A stretch of 59,429 nucleotides of DNA, from NCBI GenBank assembly GCA_964615765.1, contig CAZTQN010000026.1, positions 1 through 59,429 of the forward strand, given 5' to 3'. Positions 1 to 7,820 of this stretch are shown here, piece by piece (position 1 is the stretch's first letter; each line of letters starts with the position of its first letter). The position numbers and the translations under genes are program-made. This stretch comes from CAZTQN01 sp964615765 (GTDB taxonomy: Bacteria > Planctomycetota > Phycisphaerae > Phycisphaerales > UBA1924). The notes beneath the pieces are model-generated. The model was not told the origin of the DNA, did no database searches, and was given only the letters and a program-made list of their open reading frames with translations.

Positions 1-1
1 C

Positions 2-244
2 CTGCAGAAGTACTTCCAGGAGACCGACCAGGCCGAGACGTTCGACGATTCCAGCGAGGTGCAGATCCTCCGCGGCATGCGCGACGCGCTGACGCCGAAA
101 CTGCCCGTGAGCGAATCGTCCGAACTGCGCCGCCGCCTGGCCGACGCCCTGAAGAAGGAAAACTACGAGCTCGCCGCCATCCTGCGCGACGAGCTCAAGA
201 GCCTGAGCGAGAAGCCCAGCGAAAAGCCGGACGCCGCGTCCTGA
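2..244 (+). CDS. UVR-motif protein, C-terminal fragment
   Basis: The reading frame is open from the window edge, so the N-terminus is missing; about 80 residues are visible. The C-terminal part (ELRRRLADALKKENYELAAI and the following RDELKSL) is a clear UvrB/UvrC (UVR) motif, a short helical hairpin used for protein-protein contact in UvrB, UvrC, McsA and some bifunctional-nuclease (DUF151) proteins. A lysine/glutamate-rich tail follows. Which family the whole protein belongs to cannot be decided from this fragment: a McsA-like protein or a bifunctional nuclease with a UVR tail are both possible. It converges on cysK, with 10 bp between the two stop codons. Confidence 0.7.
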   Translation: MQKYFQETDQAETFDDSSEVQILRGMRDALTPKLPVSESSELRRRLADALKKENYELAAILRDELKSLSEKPSEKPDAAS

Positions 245-254
245 TCTGTCCCGG

Positions 255-1172
255 TCACGCCGGGAACAGCCCGTCGACGCTGAGGTACCGCTCACCGGTG
301 TCGTAGCAGAACGTCAGCACGGTCGCGTTCTCCGGGATCTGCGGGAGCGTTTTCGCCACCGCCGCCAGCGACGCGCCCGAGGATGGCCCGATAAACAGCC
401 CTTCCTCCCGCGCCGCCCGCTGCGCGAAGTTGAACGCTTCGTCCTTGCTCACCTGCACGATCCCGTCGATGAACTCGCGCAGGAAGTTTTTGGGCACAAA
501 GCCCGGGCCGATCCCCTGCAGCGGGTGCGGCGAGGGCGACCCGCCCGACAGCACCGGCGACGCCGCCGGCTCCACCGCCAGCGCTTTGAGCTTCGGGAAC
601 TTCTGCTTCAGGATCTTGGCGCACGAGCTGATGTGCCCGCCCGTGCCCACACCGGTGATGAGGTAGTCGATCCCGCCCGGGAAGTCGGCCAGGATCTCGC
701 GGGCCGTCGTGCGCTCGTGGATGGCCAGGTTGGCCGGGTTCTCGAACTGCTGCGGCATCCACGCCCCGGGCGTCTCGCGCACCAGTTCGCCCGCCTTCTC
801 GATCGCGCCCGACATCCCGCGTTCGCGGGGCGTGAGCACGAACGTCGCCCCGTACGCCGCCATCAGGCGACGACGCTCGATCGACATCGACTCGGGCATC
901 ACCAGGATCAGGCGGTAGCCCTTCACGGCGGCCACGATCGCCAGCCCGACGCCCGTGTTGCCGCTGGTCGGCTCGATGATCACGCCGCCGGGCTTGAGCG
1001 CGCCGCGCTCCTCGGCGTCCTCGATCATGCTCAGGGCGATGCGGTCCTTGATGCTCCCGCCCGGGTTGGCGCGCTCGAGCTTGATCCACACGTTCTTGTG
1101 CGACGGGTACAGCCGGCGCAGGCGAACGTGCGGCGTGTTGCCGATCGTGTCCAGGATCGATTCGCTCTTCAT
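255..1172 (-). CDS. cysK: Cysteine synthase (O-acetylserine sulfhydrylase)
   Basis: A fold-type II PLP enzyme that makes cysteine from O-acetylserine and sulfide. At 305 residues it has the usual family length. The PLP lysine is K42 in NPGGSIKDR, the substrate loop is PTSGNTG near residues 68-74, and the phosphate-binding loop is GTGGH near 176-180. The frame is open further upstream, but the ATG at 1172 is chosen because the family N-terminus (ILDTIGNTPHVRL) begins there. That ATG overlaps the cysC stop codon as ATGA, so translation of the two genes is probably coupled. Cystathionine beta-synthase-like activity is an alternative that sequence alone does not exclude, but no CBS domains are present. 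Confidence 0.93.
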   Translation of the reverse strand: MKSESILDTIGNTPHVRLRRLYPSHKNVWIKLERANPGGSIKDRIALSMIEDAEERGALKPGGVIIEPTSGNTGVGLAIVAAVKGYRLILVMPESMSIERRRLMAAYGATFVLTPRERGMSGAIEKAGELVRETPGAWMPQQFENPANLAIHERTTAREILADFPGGIDYLITGVGTGGHISSCAKILKQKFPKLKALAVEPAASPVLSGGSPSPHPLQGIGPGFVPKNFLREFIDGIVQVSKDEAFNFAQRAAREEGLFIGPSSGASLAAVAKTLPQIPENATVLTFCYDTGERYLSVDGLFPA

Positions 1173-1882
1173 GGGGTCGTCCTCGAAGAATGGTGCGGGT
1201 TGGGGGTGCTTGGTGTTGAGCCCGGCGTGCTCAGTACGCCGCGGGCGCTCAGGAGGTCTTCCACGCGCTCGATCGCGGCCTCGATGGTGCACTGATCGGT
1301 GCGGATGGCCAGGTCGGGGGCGGCGGGGGCTTCGTACGGCGCGTCGACGCCCGTGAGCCCGCGGATCTCGCCGGCGCGGGCGCGTCGGTACAGCCCCTTC
1401 GGGTCGCGGGCTTCCAGCGCCGTCATGTCCGCGTGCACGAACACTTCCAGGAATACGGCGCCGGTGCGGGCGTGCACCTCGCGCGCGTGCCGCCGACCGG
1501 CCTCGAACGGGCTGATCACGCTCACCAGCGCGATCGCGCCGGACTGGGCGAACAGCCCCGAGACCTCTGCGACGCGGCGGACGTTCTCGGCGCGGTCTGC
1601 GTCGGAAAAGCCCAGGTCGCTGTTCAGGCCGTGGCGCAGGTTGTCGCCGTCAAGCCAGTACGCGAACCGCCCGCGCCGGATCAGGCGTGCTTCCAGGCCC
1701 GCGGCGATGGTCGACTTGCCCGCGCCCGACAAACCCGTGAACCAGACCGTGGCCCCGACGCCGAGACGGGCGGCCCGCTCGTGCGACGCGATGTCCGCCG
1801 CGTGCACGCGGATGTTGCTCGCCACGGGCGCGGTCGTGGCGGGGGTGGGCGGCGTGCGAGATGGCTGGGCGGGCGTGGTCAT
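1169..1882 (-). CDS. cysC: Adenylyl-sulfate kinase
   Basis: Phosphorylates adenosine 5'-phosphosulfate (APS) to PAPS in sulfate assimilation. The 237-residue protein has a proline/threonine-rich N-terminal extension of about 40 residues, then the P-loop GLSGAGKST at about 50-58, the SVISPF segment and the family signature DPKGLYRRARAGEI. The C-terminal about 20 residues are again low complexity. No convincing Shine-Dalgarno sequence precedes the ATG at 1882. It is the first gene of a two-gene unit with cysK, overlapping it by 4 bp, which places sulfate activation and cysteine synthesis under joint control. No CysN/CysD sulfurylase is seen in the window. Confidence 0.92.
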   Translation of the reverse strand: MTTPAQPSRTPPTPATTAPVASNIRVHAADIASHERAARLGVGATVWFTGLSGAGKSTIAAGLEARLIRRGRFAYWLDGDNLRHGLNSDLGFSDADRAENVRRVAEVSGLFAQSGAIALVSVISPFEAGRRHAREVHARTGAVFLEVFVHADMTALEARDPKGLYRRARAGEIRGLTGVDAPYEAPAAPDLAIRTDQCTIEAAIERVEDLLSARGVLSTPGSTPSTPNPHHSSRTTP

Positions 1883-2268
1883 CGGGTGAGTGTGTGTAGG
1901 GGGGGGGGGCGGATGTGGGAGGGGAGCGCGGGCACCGCCGGCTCTCCGACTCGCCGCGGGCGTGTCGGCCGGGGCGAACGGGGCGCGTCGTGTGGGGGCG
2001 TGCGGCGGGCGAGCAGCAGGGGTGGGGGGGGAGAAGAACGGGTCGGAGCGGTTGGGTCCCGCGTCAACAACCTAGATATCGGCGCTCGCGGCACGGCACG
2101 CATGAGCGTGCACAACAGCACCGCGCACAACACCCGGCGCTGGCCGGGCTCAGGCGGTGGTGTTTGCAGGGCCGGGCGGCAGACATCAGCGCAAGTGTGC
2201 GGGGGCATGGGCGAGGTGTCAAGTGGTGATCGCGGGTGCGTGCGCGGATGAGCCGGTACCCTGTGGGC
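1883..2268. other. Intergenic region between cysC and the RidA gene
   Basis: A divergent intergenic region of about 390 bp with no convincing gene. It is strongly G-rich on the plus strand, including a run of ten G near 1901-1910 and a run of eight near 2023-2030. A less GC-rich patch lies near 2065-2080 (CAACAACCTAGATATC) and may hold promoter elements, but I cannot assign a -10/-35 pair with confidence. Confidence 0.5.
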
Positions 2269-2757
2269 ATGAGCGTCCCAGAACAGTCTTCGTCATTCCG
2301 CCCCGAACAGCGCCTGGTCGAACTCGGCATCACGCTCCCGACGGCGCCCAAGCCGGTGGCGGCGTATATCCCGACACGCCGCTCCGGTGCGCACCTGTAT
2401 GTCAGCGGGCAGATCCCGATCGCCGGGGGTCAGGTGACGATCACCGGCTCGGTGCCGTCGCAGGTGTCGATCGAGCAGGCCAAGGACGCCGCGCGGCTGT
2501 GCACGCTGAACGGCCTGGCCGCCGCCCGGGCCGAGCTTGGCTCGCTCGACCGCATCACCCGGGTGGTGCGGGTCGGGTGCTTTGTCGCGTCGGACTTCGG
2601 GTTCGGCGACCAGCCCAAGATCGCCAACGGGTGCTCGGAACTGCTGGTGGAGATCTTCGGCGAGGCGGGGCGGCACGCGCGGGCCGCCGTCGGCGCCAGT
2701 GCCCTGCCCCTCAACGTGCCGGTCGAGATCGAGTTCCTGTTCGAGGTCGCCGGGTGA
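2269..2757 (+). CDS. RidA (YjgF/YER057c/UK114) family protein
   Basis: A 162-residue protein of the RidA/YjgF superfamily, whose best-known members hydrolyse reactive enamine/imine intermediates released by PLP enzymes. The sequence fits the YjgH-like subgroup: LYVSGQIPI near residue 45, a central helix (DAARLCTLNGLAAARAELG), the DRITRVVRVGCFVAS strand and a C-terminal VPVEIEFLFEVA strand. The ATG at 2269 is preferred over an in-frame ATG at 2236, because the extra residues match nothing in the family. Its position beside the PLP enzyme cysK is compatible with imine detoxification, but that link is inference. Confidence 0.88.
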   Translation: MSVPEQSSSFRPEQRLVELGITLPTAPKPVAAYIPTRRSGAHLYVSGQIPIAGGQVTITGSVPSQVSIEQAKDAARLCTLNGLAAARAELGSLDRITRVVRVGCFVASDFGFGDQPKIANGCSELLVEIFGEAGRHARAAVGASALPLNVPVEIEFLFEVAG

Positions 2758-2970
2758 GGTGTGGACAGGTGCCGAGGGTTTTTATGGATATTTGTTGGTC
2801 TGGGCGAAATGGCGGCTTTTTTCTGATGGGGGCGGCGGGGGGATGTGCAACAGGGTGGGGAAGATCGCGTACCGTATAAAGACTGAGCACGGGCGAGGAA
2901 CTGGCCCGGGTGTGAGGTGGACGCGGCGTCGATTCCGGCGGAAGGCCGGGCGTTTCACAATGTCCTCGTA

Positions 2971-2988
2971 GGGCGGCGTTCGCCGCCC
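2971..2988. repeat. 18-bp GC-rich palindrome
   Basis: GGGCGGCG and CGCCGCCC flank a TT centre, giving a perfect 8-bp inverted repeat. No T-run follows on either strand, so it is not a classical intrinsic terminator. It could still end transcription of the RidA gene or act as a protein-binding palindrome. Confidence 0.5.
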
Positions 2989-3191
2989 GCATCATCTGCG
3001 ACGAGGCGAAAACCCCACACCGACAATCTGATTCCGGGCGCCCGTCGGCGTCGGTCCATCGGGGCAGCTTGACCAATCGGGGTCGGCGGCTCGGCGGTGG
3101 TCGAAGGCTGATTCTGGCGGCGCCCCGGCGGACCGCGGGAGATTGCACCACTTCCCGTTTGGAACCCGCCGAGCGTCGGTGCACGCCGACC

Positions 3192-3231
3192 GTCCTCCCC
3201 CCGCCTGTGTTTGCGGCGGGAGAAGGAGGAC
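3192..3231 (+). repeat. Imperfect hairpin in the pseudopilin leader
   Basis: GTCCTCC (3192-3198) can pair with GGAGGAC (3225-3231), and CCCGCC can pair with GGCGGG (3215-3220), around a short loop. It lies about 90 bp before the pseudopilin start, in the probable 5' leader. It may stabilise the transcript of a highly expressed pilin, but no function is shown by sequence. Confidence 0.4.
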
Positions 3232-3319
3232 CATGCGGCGTGTGAAGGGTGCGTGTGCGGTCGGCTCCGTGTGGGGCCGCCGCGGGACTTTCGAGTTCAC
3301 ACGCTTAAGGAGTCGGATA

Positions 3320-4336
3320 ATGAAGCGGAATCGTGCCTTTACGCTGATCGAACTGCTGGTCGTGATCGCGATCATCGCGCTGCTGATCGGGATCCTGCTG
3401 CCCGCGCTGGGCAAGGCCCGCGCCTCGGCCCGCCAGCTCAAGTGCTCCTCGCAGGTCCGCACGATCTGCCAGGCTCTGCCGATTTGGGCCAGGAACAACA
3501 ACGATGACTACCCGATCCCGAGCTCGATCGACGTGGACAACGCGACGGTCAGCCAGACCGGCAAGCAAAAGGACATCACGTCCAACATCTACTCGCTGAT
3601 GATCTTCAACAGCATCATCACGCCGGAAATCTGCGTCAGCCCGGCCGAAGTGGCCTCCAACGTCAAGATCAAGGAAGGCTACCAGTACAGCCGCCCGAAC
3701 ACGGCGATCTCCTCCGACCGGGCCCAGTGGGACCCGTCGTTCAAGGGCACGCCCCACACGGACGACAACCAGGGCACCAGCAACACCAGCAACACGACGG
3801 GCACCTCTCACCAGTCCTACGCCCACATGATCGTCAGCGGCGCTCGCCAGACGACCTACTGGCGCGACACGTTCAGCGCCACGCAGCCCATCTGGGCCAA
3901 CCGCGGCCCGGTCTACAACGAAGGCACGACCGACCTCGTGACGACGGCCCCGACCAGCGGCCGCTACACCCTGGCCCCGAGCTCCGACGTGGGTGACCGC
4001 TCCAACACGCTGCAGATCCACGGCGGCCGGACGACCTGGGAAGGCAACGTCGGCTACAACGACGGCCACGTCAACTTCGAAACCAAGCCGAACCCCGACA
4101 CCGTCACCTACACCCGCGCGACCGCTACGGGCAACCAGCCCCGCGCGATCCCGGACAACATCTTCGTGACCGAGACCGACGAGCAGACCGGCACGACGGA
4201 CACGGCGACCAACCCCGGCGTCCTGCGCAACGCCTACATGCGTGCGTACAGCGGCGCGACGGAAGTCAGCGGCAACCTGAACCTGCCGGCCCCGAGCGGG
4301 ACGACCCGCTCCACCACCGGCCGCTGGCGCGACTAA
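3320..4336 (+). CDS. Planctomycete-type prepilin/pseudopilin, stand-alone
   Basis: A 338-residue protein with a short, positively charged leader (MKRNRA) and the prepilin peptidase motif FTLIELLVVIAIIALLIGIL. Cleavage and methylation before the phenylalanine and assembly in a type IV pilus or pseudopilus are expected. The rest is a large threonine/asparagine-rich globular domain with a GGRTTWEGNVGYNDGHVNF segment, similar to the H-X-DG region near the C-terminus of many planctomycete pseudopilins. The start is set by a strong AAGGAG seven bases before the ATG. The gene stands alone with a good terminator, far from the pilus operon at 42-52 kb, so it may be a structural fibre subunit; that is inference. 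Such genes are amplified in Planctomycetota, and substrates of individual copies are unknown. Confidence 0.88.
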   Translation: MKRNRAFTLIELLVVIAIIALLIGILLPALGKARASARQLKCSSQVRTICQALPIWARNNNDDYPIPSSIDVDNATVSQTGKQKDITSNIYSLMIFNSIITPEICVSPAEVASNVKIKEGYQYSRPNTAISSDRAQWDPSFKGTPHTDDNQGTSNTSNTTGTSHQSYAHMIVSGARQTTYWRDTFSATQPIWANRGPVYNEGTTDLVTTAPTSGRYTLAPSSDVGDRSNTLQIHGGRTTWEGNVGYNDGHVNFETKPNPDTVTYTRATATGNQPRAIPDNIFVTETDEQTGTTDTATNPGVLRNAYMRAYSGATEVSGNLNLPAPSGTTRSTTGRWRD

Positions 4337-4402
4337 GCCTGCCTGAGCAGGCCGATCCGCCCAGCCTCGCGGCCGGGTTGATCACGCCACGATGATTCCT
4401 AC

Positions 4403-4434
4403 AAAGGCCCGTCCCGCAAGGGGCGGGCCTTTTG
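4403..4434 (+). terminator. Rho-independent terminator of the pseudopilin gene
   Basis: The stem AAAGGCCCGTCCC / GGGGCGGGCCTTTT with a GCAA-type loop is followed by a short T-run. It lies about 65 bp after the stop codon. The A/T-flanked perfect stem makes this the best intrinsic terminator in the window. Confidence 0.85.
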
Positions 4435-4492
4435 CTTGGGCAGGGGCGAGAGGTTAGAGGTCAGGGGATAGGGGGAGGAAGGGGAAGGGGGC

Positions 4493-4918
4493 TTAGAGCG
4501 TGACGTGGATGATGCCTTCGTGGTGGCGGAAGGTGGGGTCGGTGCGCGGCGTGGCGGGGAACTCGACGGCGACGACGTCGACGCGGAGCGGGCGGTTGTG
4601 CCAGTGGTTAGCGATGGCCAGGTGACGCAGGATCGCCGTCAGCGTGTGACGCTTGGCCTGGGTGATGCTCAGTTCGGGCGGGTGCGTCGGGGCCGCTTCG
4701 CCCGGAGCTACTCGGCGGGCTTTGACCTCGACAAGCACGATCGACGTGCGGTCCGGGGCGATCATCAGCAGGTCCGCCTCGCCCATCGGCACGCGGAGAT
4801 TGCGGCCCAACAGGCGGAAACGCTTGCGCTGCAAGAGGCGAGCCGCGGCCCGCTCGCCCATGGGCCCGAGCGGATCACGACGTGAGGCGGTGCGGAAGAT
4901 GCGCTGGAAGAGATGCAT
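4493..4918 (-). CDS. YraN (UPF0102) family nuclease-like protein
   Basis: A 141-residue protein of the YraN family, which has a restriction-endonuclease-like fold and unknown biological role. The N-terminal GERAAARLLQRKRFRLLGRN helix and the core GEADLLMI ... VLVEVKAR place the catalytic-type acidic residues and the EVK motif where the family has them. The ATG at 4918 lies inside the first copy of the intergenic repeat array (the repeat itself begins CATTTCAACTCAGAG), so its translation signals come from repeat sequence. It is separated from the upstream peptidyl-prolyl isomerase gene only by that array. Confidence 0.85.
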   Translation of the reverse strand: MHLFQRIFRTASRRDPLGPMGERAAARLLQRKRFRLLGRNLRVPMGEADLLMIAPDRTSIVLVEVKARRVAPGEAAPTHPPELSITQAKRHTLTAILRHLAIANHWHNRPLRVDVVAVEFPATPRTDPTFRHHEGIIHVTL

Positions 4919-5344
4919 TTCAACTCAGAGGTCTCGGAGCGGCTCGGAGGAACTCGGAGGGGAGGCCGAACGCAGAGATTTGGAGAGGGGGGAGGGGTGG
5001 GAGAGAAGACTTGGGTTTGATGCGGAGAGAACTGGGAAGGCATTTCAGCTCAGAGGTCTCGGAGGTGCTCGGAGGGGAGGCCGAACGCAGAGATGTGGAG
5101 ACGGGGGAGGGATTGGAGACGGGTTTGGGGTTTGATGCGGGAGATTGAAGTCGGCCGCGGGTGACGCTGTATCGAACCCACGGCTTCTCTCCCCATTCTC
5201 CGCCCCCTCTCAAACTCTGCGTTCCTCCGAGCGACTCGGCGTGCTCTGAGTTGAATGTCTTAAGGCATCGCCGGCTCCCCGTTCTCCGCCCCCTCCCAAA
5301 CTCTGCGTTCCTCCGAGGCTCTCAGAGTTCTCTGAGTTGATGCA
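4916..5344. repeat. Array of direct and inverted TCAACTCAGAG-type repeats
   Basis: Two direct copies read CATTTCA(A/G)CTCAGAGGTCTCGG..., then GGAGGCCGAACGCAGAGAT and a purine-rich tail, starting at 4916 and 5041. Two copies in the opposite orientation (about 5185-5257 and 5278-5344) read ...AAACTCTGCGTTCCTCCGAG...CTCTGAGTTGA. The four copies fill the whole gap between two minus-strand genes, so a transcript crossing it could fold into long hairpins. Core words are AACTCAGAG, CTCGGAGG and AACGCAGAG. It does not encode a plausible protein. Confidence 0.85.
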
Positions 5345-6886
5345 TCAAGGCTTGGCGGGCGCAGGGCCCGAGAGTTTGGCGGGGAGGTAGCGTTCCTGGG
5401 CGATCTGGATGAGCTGGGTCATCATGTCTTCGAACTTGGACATGTTGCCGCGTTTGAGGAGGTTGTCGAAGTAGCGCATTTCCTCCTGGCGAAAGCGGTC
5501 TTCGCGGAGACCGGCTTCGATCTCGAACTGGGCTTCGTAGAGCGTTTTGCCGGGCTGCTGCTCGATGGATTCGAGGTGGACCCAGGCCAGGCGTGAGCCG
5601 CCGGAGTATTCGACGGGCCCGACGGTTTGGCCGACGGACAAGCCGCGCATGGCTTTGTCGATCTCGGCGATCTCGGAGAGCTTGGTGTCGGCGAGGGCAC
5701 CGGAGATTTCCTGCGGGTAGTCGCCGGCCTCGCGGCGTTTGAAGTTGTTAGCGGGGAGCGTGGCGACCTGGGCGAAAGGCGTGCCGGCGGCGAGGGCGGA
5801 CTCGATCTGACCGCGAGCCGCGGGGTCGGCGGCGTCGGCGGTGATGAGGCGGAGTCGCGCGATCGGCGGGGGGTTGTACTTCTCGAAGTTGGACTCGTAT
5901 TCCTGCTTGACGTCGCGCCATGGGACGACGACGCGCGGGACGACGCGCGTGCGCAGTTCGTTGGCGATCAGTTCGCGGTCCAGCCGGTCCTGGGCTTCCT
6001 GGGCGAGCGAGCGGCTGGTGGATTGGCGCAGGGCCTCGTCGGCGGCGACGGCGGAGCCGCGGTTGGCGCGGACGAGGTTTTCCTGGATGTCGTTCAGGAA
6101 GAAGAGGAGGCCCCGGCGCTGATCGGTGGTGAGGTTGGCGCGGGCCTCGGCGAGGATGAGTTCGTCGCGGACGCGGCGGAGCAGTTCGTCGTAGATGGAG
6201 CGCGAGGCGGTGCGGACCCAGACGTCTTTGGTGCGGGTCTCGGTGCCGAGGCGGCGGAGGCGGCCGTCGAGCGGTTCGAGGATCTCCGACGCGAAGATCG
6301 GGCGCCCGTTGACCTGGCCGACGCGGGCGTCGAGGACGACGGCGGAACTGGCCGGGCGCGCGGATGACTCGAGCGTCGGCGTGGCGCCGATCTGGACGTC
6401 GAGCGCGGGGGAAGCGGGCGGTGATGACGTTGCCGCTGCGCCGGGCGCGCCGGACGCGCCGGAGATTTCGAGCACGCCGGGGGTGGATGTGGCTCGCGCT
6501 GGGGCGGACGGCGGCGTTGTCGGCGTTGGGATCGCGGGGCCGGCCGGGTCGGCGATCGGTGCGCTCGCGGCATTGGGCGCGTCGGCGGCGTCGGTCGCGG
6601 TCGACTGGCGTGTCGTCAACGAGGTTGGCGGCGGCGCGGGCGGTTCGCCCAAGCGGGCGAAGTCGGCCGGGGTGACGGCGCCGGAGCCGGCGCGAGCGCG
6701 CGCGGCGGTGGTGGGGGCGGTGAGGGGGGTGGTGGGGGTGTCGCTGGAGGCGGCGCCGGGATCAGTGGAGGAGGCGCACCCGCCGGCGAGGGCGATGAGG
6801 GCGAGGCCCGCGGCGCGAGCGGCGAGGGATGTTCGGGAGAGGGCGGCCGGGGGGGTAAAGAGAACGGGTCGGTCCGAGCGGTCCAT
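5345..6886 (-). CDS. SurA-like peptidyl-prolyl isomerase lipoprotein
   Basis: A 513-residue putative lipoprotein. After a short arginine-containing N-terminus, the hydrophobic stretch LALIALAGGC gives a lipobox with the acylated cysteine near residue 37. About 140 residues of alanine/proline/threonine-rich linker follow. The next part (VGQVNGRPIFASEIL and helices after it) resembles SurA/PpiC N-terminal chaperone domains, and the C-terminal segment (about 350-460, with GDYPQEISGALADTKLSEI and GLSVGQTVGPVEYSGG) resembles a parvulin-type PPIase domain. It would fold proteins in the periplasm. The start at 6886 is chosen because CAGGAGG sits nine bases upstream; an ATG at 6916 is an unlikely alternative. 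Confidence 0.75.
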   Translation of the reverse strand: MDRSDRPVLFTPPAALSRTSLAARAAGLALIALAGGCASSTDPGAASSDTPTTPLTAPTTAARARAGSGAVTPADFARLGEPPAPPPTSLTTRQSTATDAADAPNAASAPIADPAGPAIPTPTTPPSAPARATSTPGVLEISGASGAPGAAATSSPPASPALDVQIGATPTLESSARPASSAVVLDARVGQVNGRPIFASEILEPLDGRLRRLGTETRTKDVWVRTASRSIYDELLRRVRDELILAEARANLTTDQRRGLLFFLNDIQENLVRANRGSAVAADEALRQSTSRSLAQEAQDRLDRELIANELRTRVVPRVVVPWRDVKQEYESNFEKYNPPPIARLRLITADAADPAARGQIESALAAGTPFAQVATLPANNFKRREAGDYPQEISGALADTKLSEIAEIDKAMRGLSVGQTVGPVEYSGGSRLAWVHLESIEQQPGKTLYEAQFEIEAGLREDRFRQEEMRYFDNLLKRGNMSKFEDMMTQLIQIAQERYLPAKLSGPAPAKP

Positions 6887-7084
6887 CGCGCGGGGCCTCC
6901 TGAAAAGTGTGATCAATGAGGATGGTACCCGATGCGTCCGATGCGCGGGGAGGCGGGCGGATGGGGGAGGATGGGCGGGAATTCATGCCGCGCGGGCGGG
7001 GGGAGAAGCGGTCGATCGACCTATACTGGGCGCGCGGCGGCCGGCGTGATCTCGCTGGCAGGCCCGAACAACCGAAAGACGACC

Positions 7085-7738
7085 ATGCCTGACCCTCAGA
7101 GCGGATCGAAGCCGGACGAAGCCCCGAAGATCGTGATCGATTCGGACTGGAAGGCGGAGGCCCAGCGGGAGCGCGAGCGTCTGGCGGCGAAGGAAGCGGC
7201 GAAGAAGCCCGCCGCGGGCGGCGGTGGCGCCAGCGCCGGGGCGGGTGCGGCGGGGAGCGCGGCGGGTGCGGGTGCGTCCGGCGGTGGGGCGGCGAGCGCC
7301 GGCGCGGCGCGCGGCGGGGCGGCGGCGGGTGGAGATGAAGGGCCGGAAGGTCTGCCCCCGGCGGACTTCTCCACGCTGATCGGAACGATGGTGACGCAGG
7401 CGATGATGTACCTGGGGGCGTTCCCGGATCAGAGCGGGCGTGCGGTCGTTTCTCTCGAATACGCGCGGTTCTACATCGATCTGCTCGGCGTTCTGGAAGA
7501 GAAGACGAAGAACAACGTGACGCCGGACGAAGCGGCGGATCTGAGGCAGGCCCTGAGCGAACTGCGGCTGCGGTTTGTCGAGATCGGCAAAGCCGTGGAG
7601 CAGGCGGCCCGCGAAGGGCGGCTCGGGCGAGCCGGCGGGCCGGGTGGCGGTGGGGGCGGCCGCGCCGGCGGCGGGATGATGGGCGGCGGGGGCATGGGTG
7701 GCGGTATGGGCGGCGGGATGATCGGGCCCGGCTTGTAA
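7085..7738 (+). CDS. DUF1844 domain protein with Gly/Met-rich tail
   Basis: A 217-residue protein. Residues about 1-45 are charged (KIVIDSDWKAEAQRERERL), then an alanine/glycine-rich linker. About 97-180 is the DUF1844 domain (DFSTLIGTMVTQAMMYLGAF ... LEEKTKNNVTPDEAADLRQA), whose function is unknown. The last about 35 residues are almost only glycine, methionine and a few arginines (GGGMMGGGGMGGGMGGGM), reminiscent of the GGM tail of GroEL chaperonins. It lies upstream of sdhC in the same direction, with an 80-bp gap occupied by a G-rich tract. The start at 7085 is the ATG directly before the conserved charged N-terminus. Confidence 0.82.
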   Translation: MPDPQSGSKPDEAPKIVIDSDWKAEAQRERERLAAKEAAKKPAAGGGGASAGAGAAGSAAGAGASGGGAASAGAARGGAAAGGDEGPEGLPPADFSTLIGTMVTQAMMYLGAFPDQSGRAVVSLEYARFYIDLLGVLEEKTKNNVTPDEAADLRQALSELRLRFVEIGKAVEQAAREGRLGRAGGPGGGGGGRAGGGMMGGGGMGGGMGGGMIGPGL

Positions 7739-7757
7739 ACGCGGGCGAGATGGAGGT

Positions 7758-7799
7758 TGGGGCTGGGGTTGGGGACGGGGGGTTGGGGGCGGGGGCGGT
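7758..7799 (+). promoter_or_regulatory. G-quadruplex-like tract before sdhC
   Basis: The coding strand reads as six runs of four to six G separated by one to two bases, ending about 22 bases before the sdhC GTG codon. The pattern satisfies the usual four-tract G-quadruplex rule with very short loops. If transcribed it would be in the sdhC leader RNA. A role is inference. Confidence 0.5.
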
Positions 7800-7820
7800 G
7801 TCAAGCGGAGTGCGATCGGC

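Larger units (their letters stand above)
2758..3319. other. Intergenic region and likely leader of the pseudopilin gene
   Basis: About 560 bp with no convincing coding sequence. It holds two inverted repeats (listed separately) and a TATAAA hexamer at 2875-2880 without a good -35 partner. The last 130 bp probably form the 5' untranslated leader of the pseudopilin gene. Confidence 0.5.

Noticed and set aside
4916..5344. Repeat array considered as a CRISPR or insertion-sequence remnant
   Set aside because: Copies are not regularly spaced with unique spacers, occur in both orientations, and contain no transposase or terminal inverted repeats of a mobile element.
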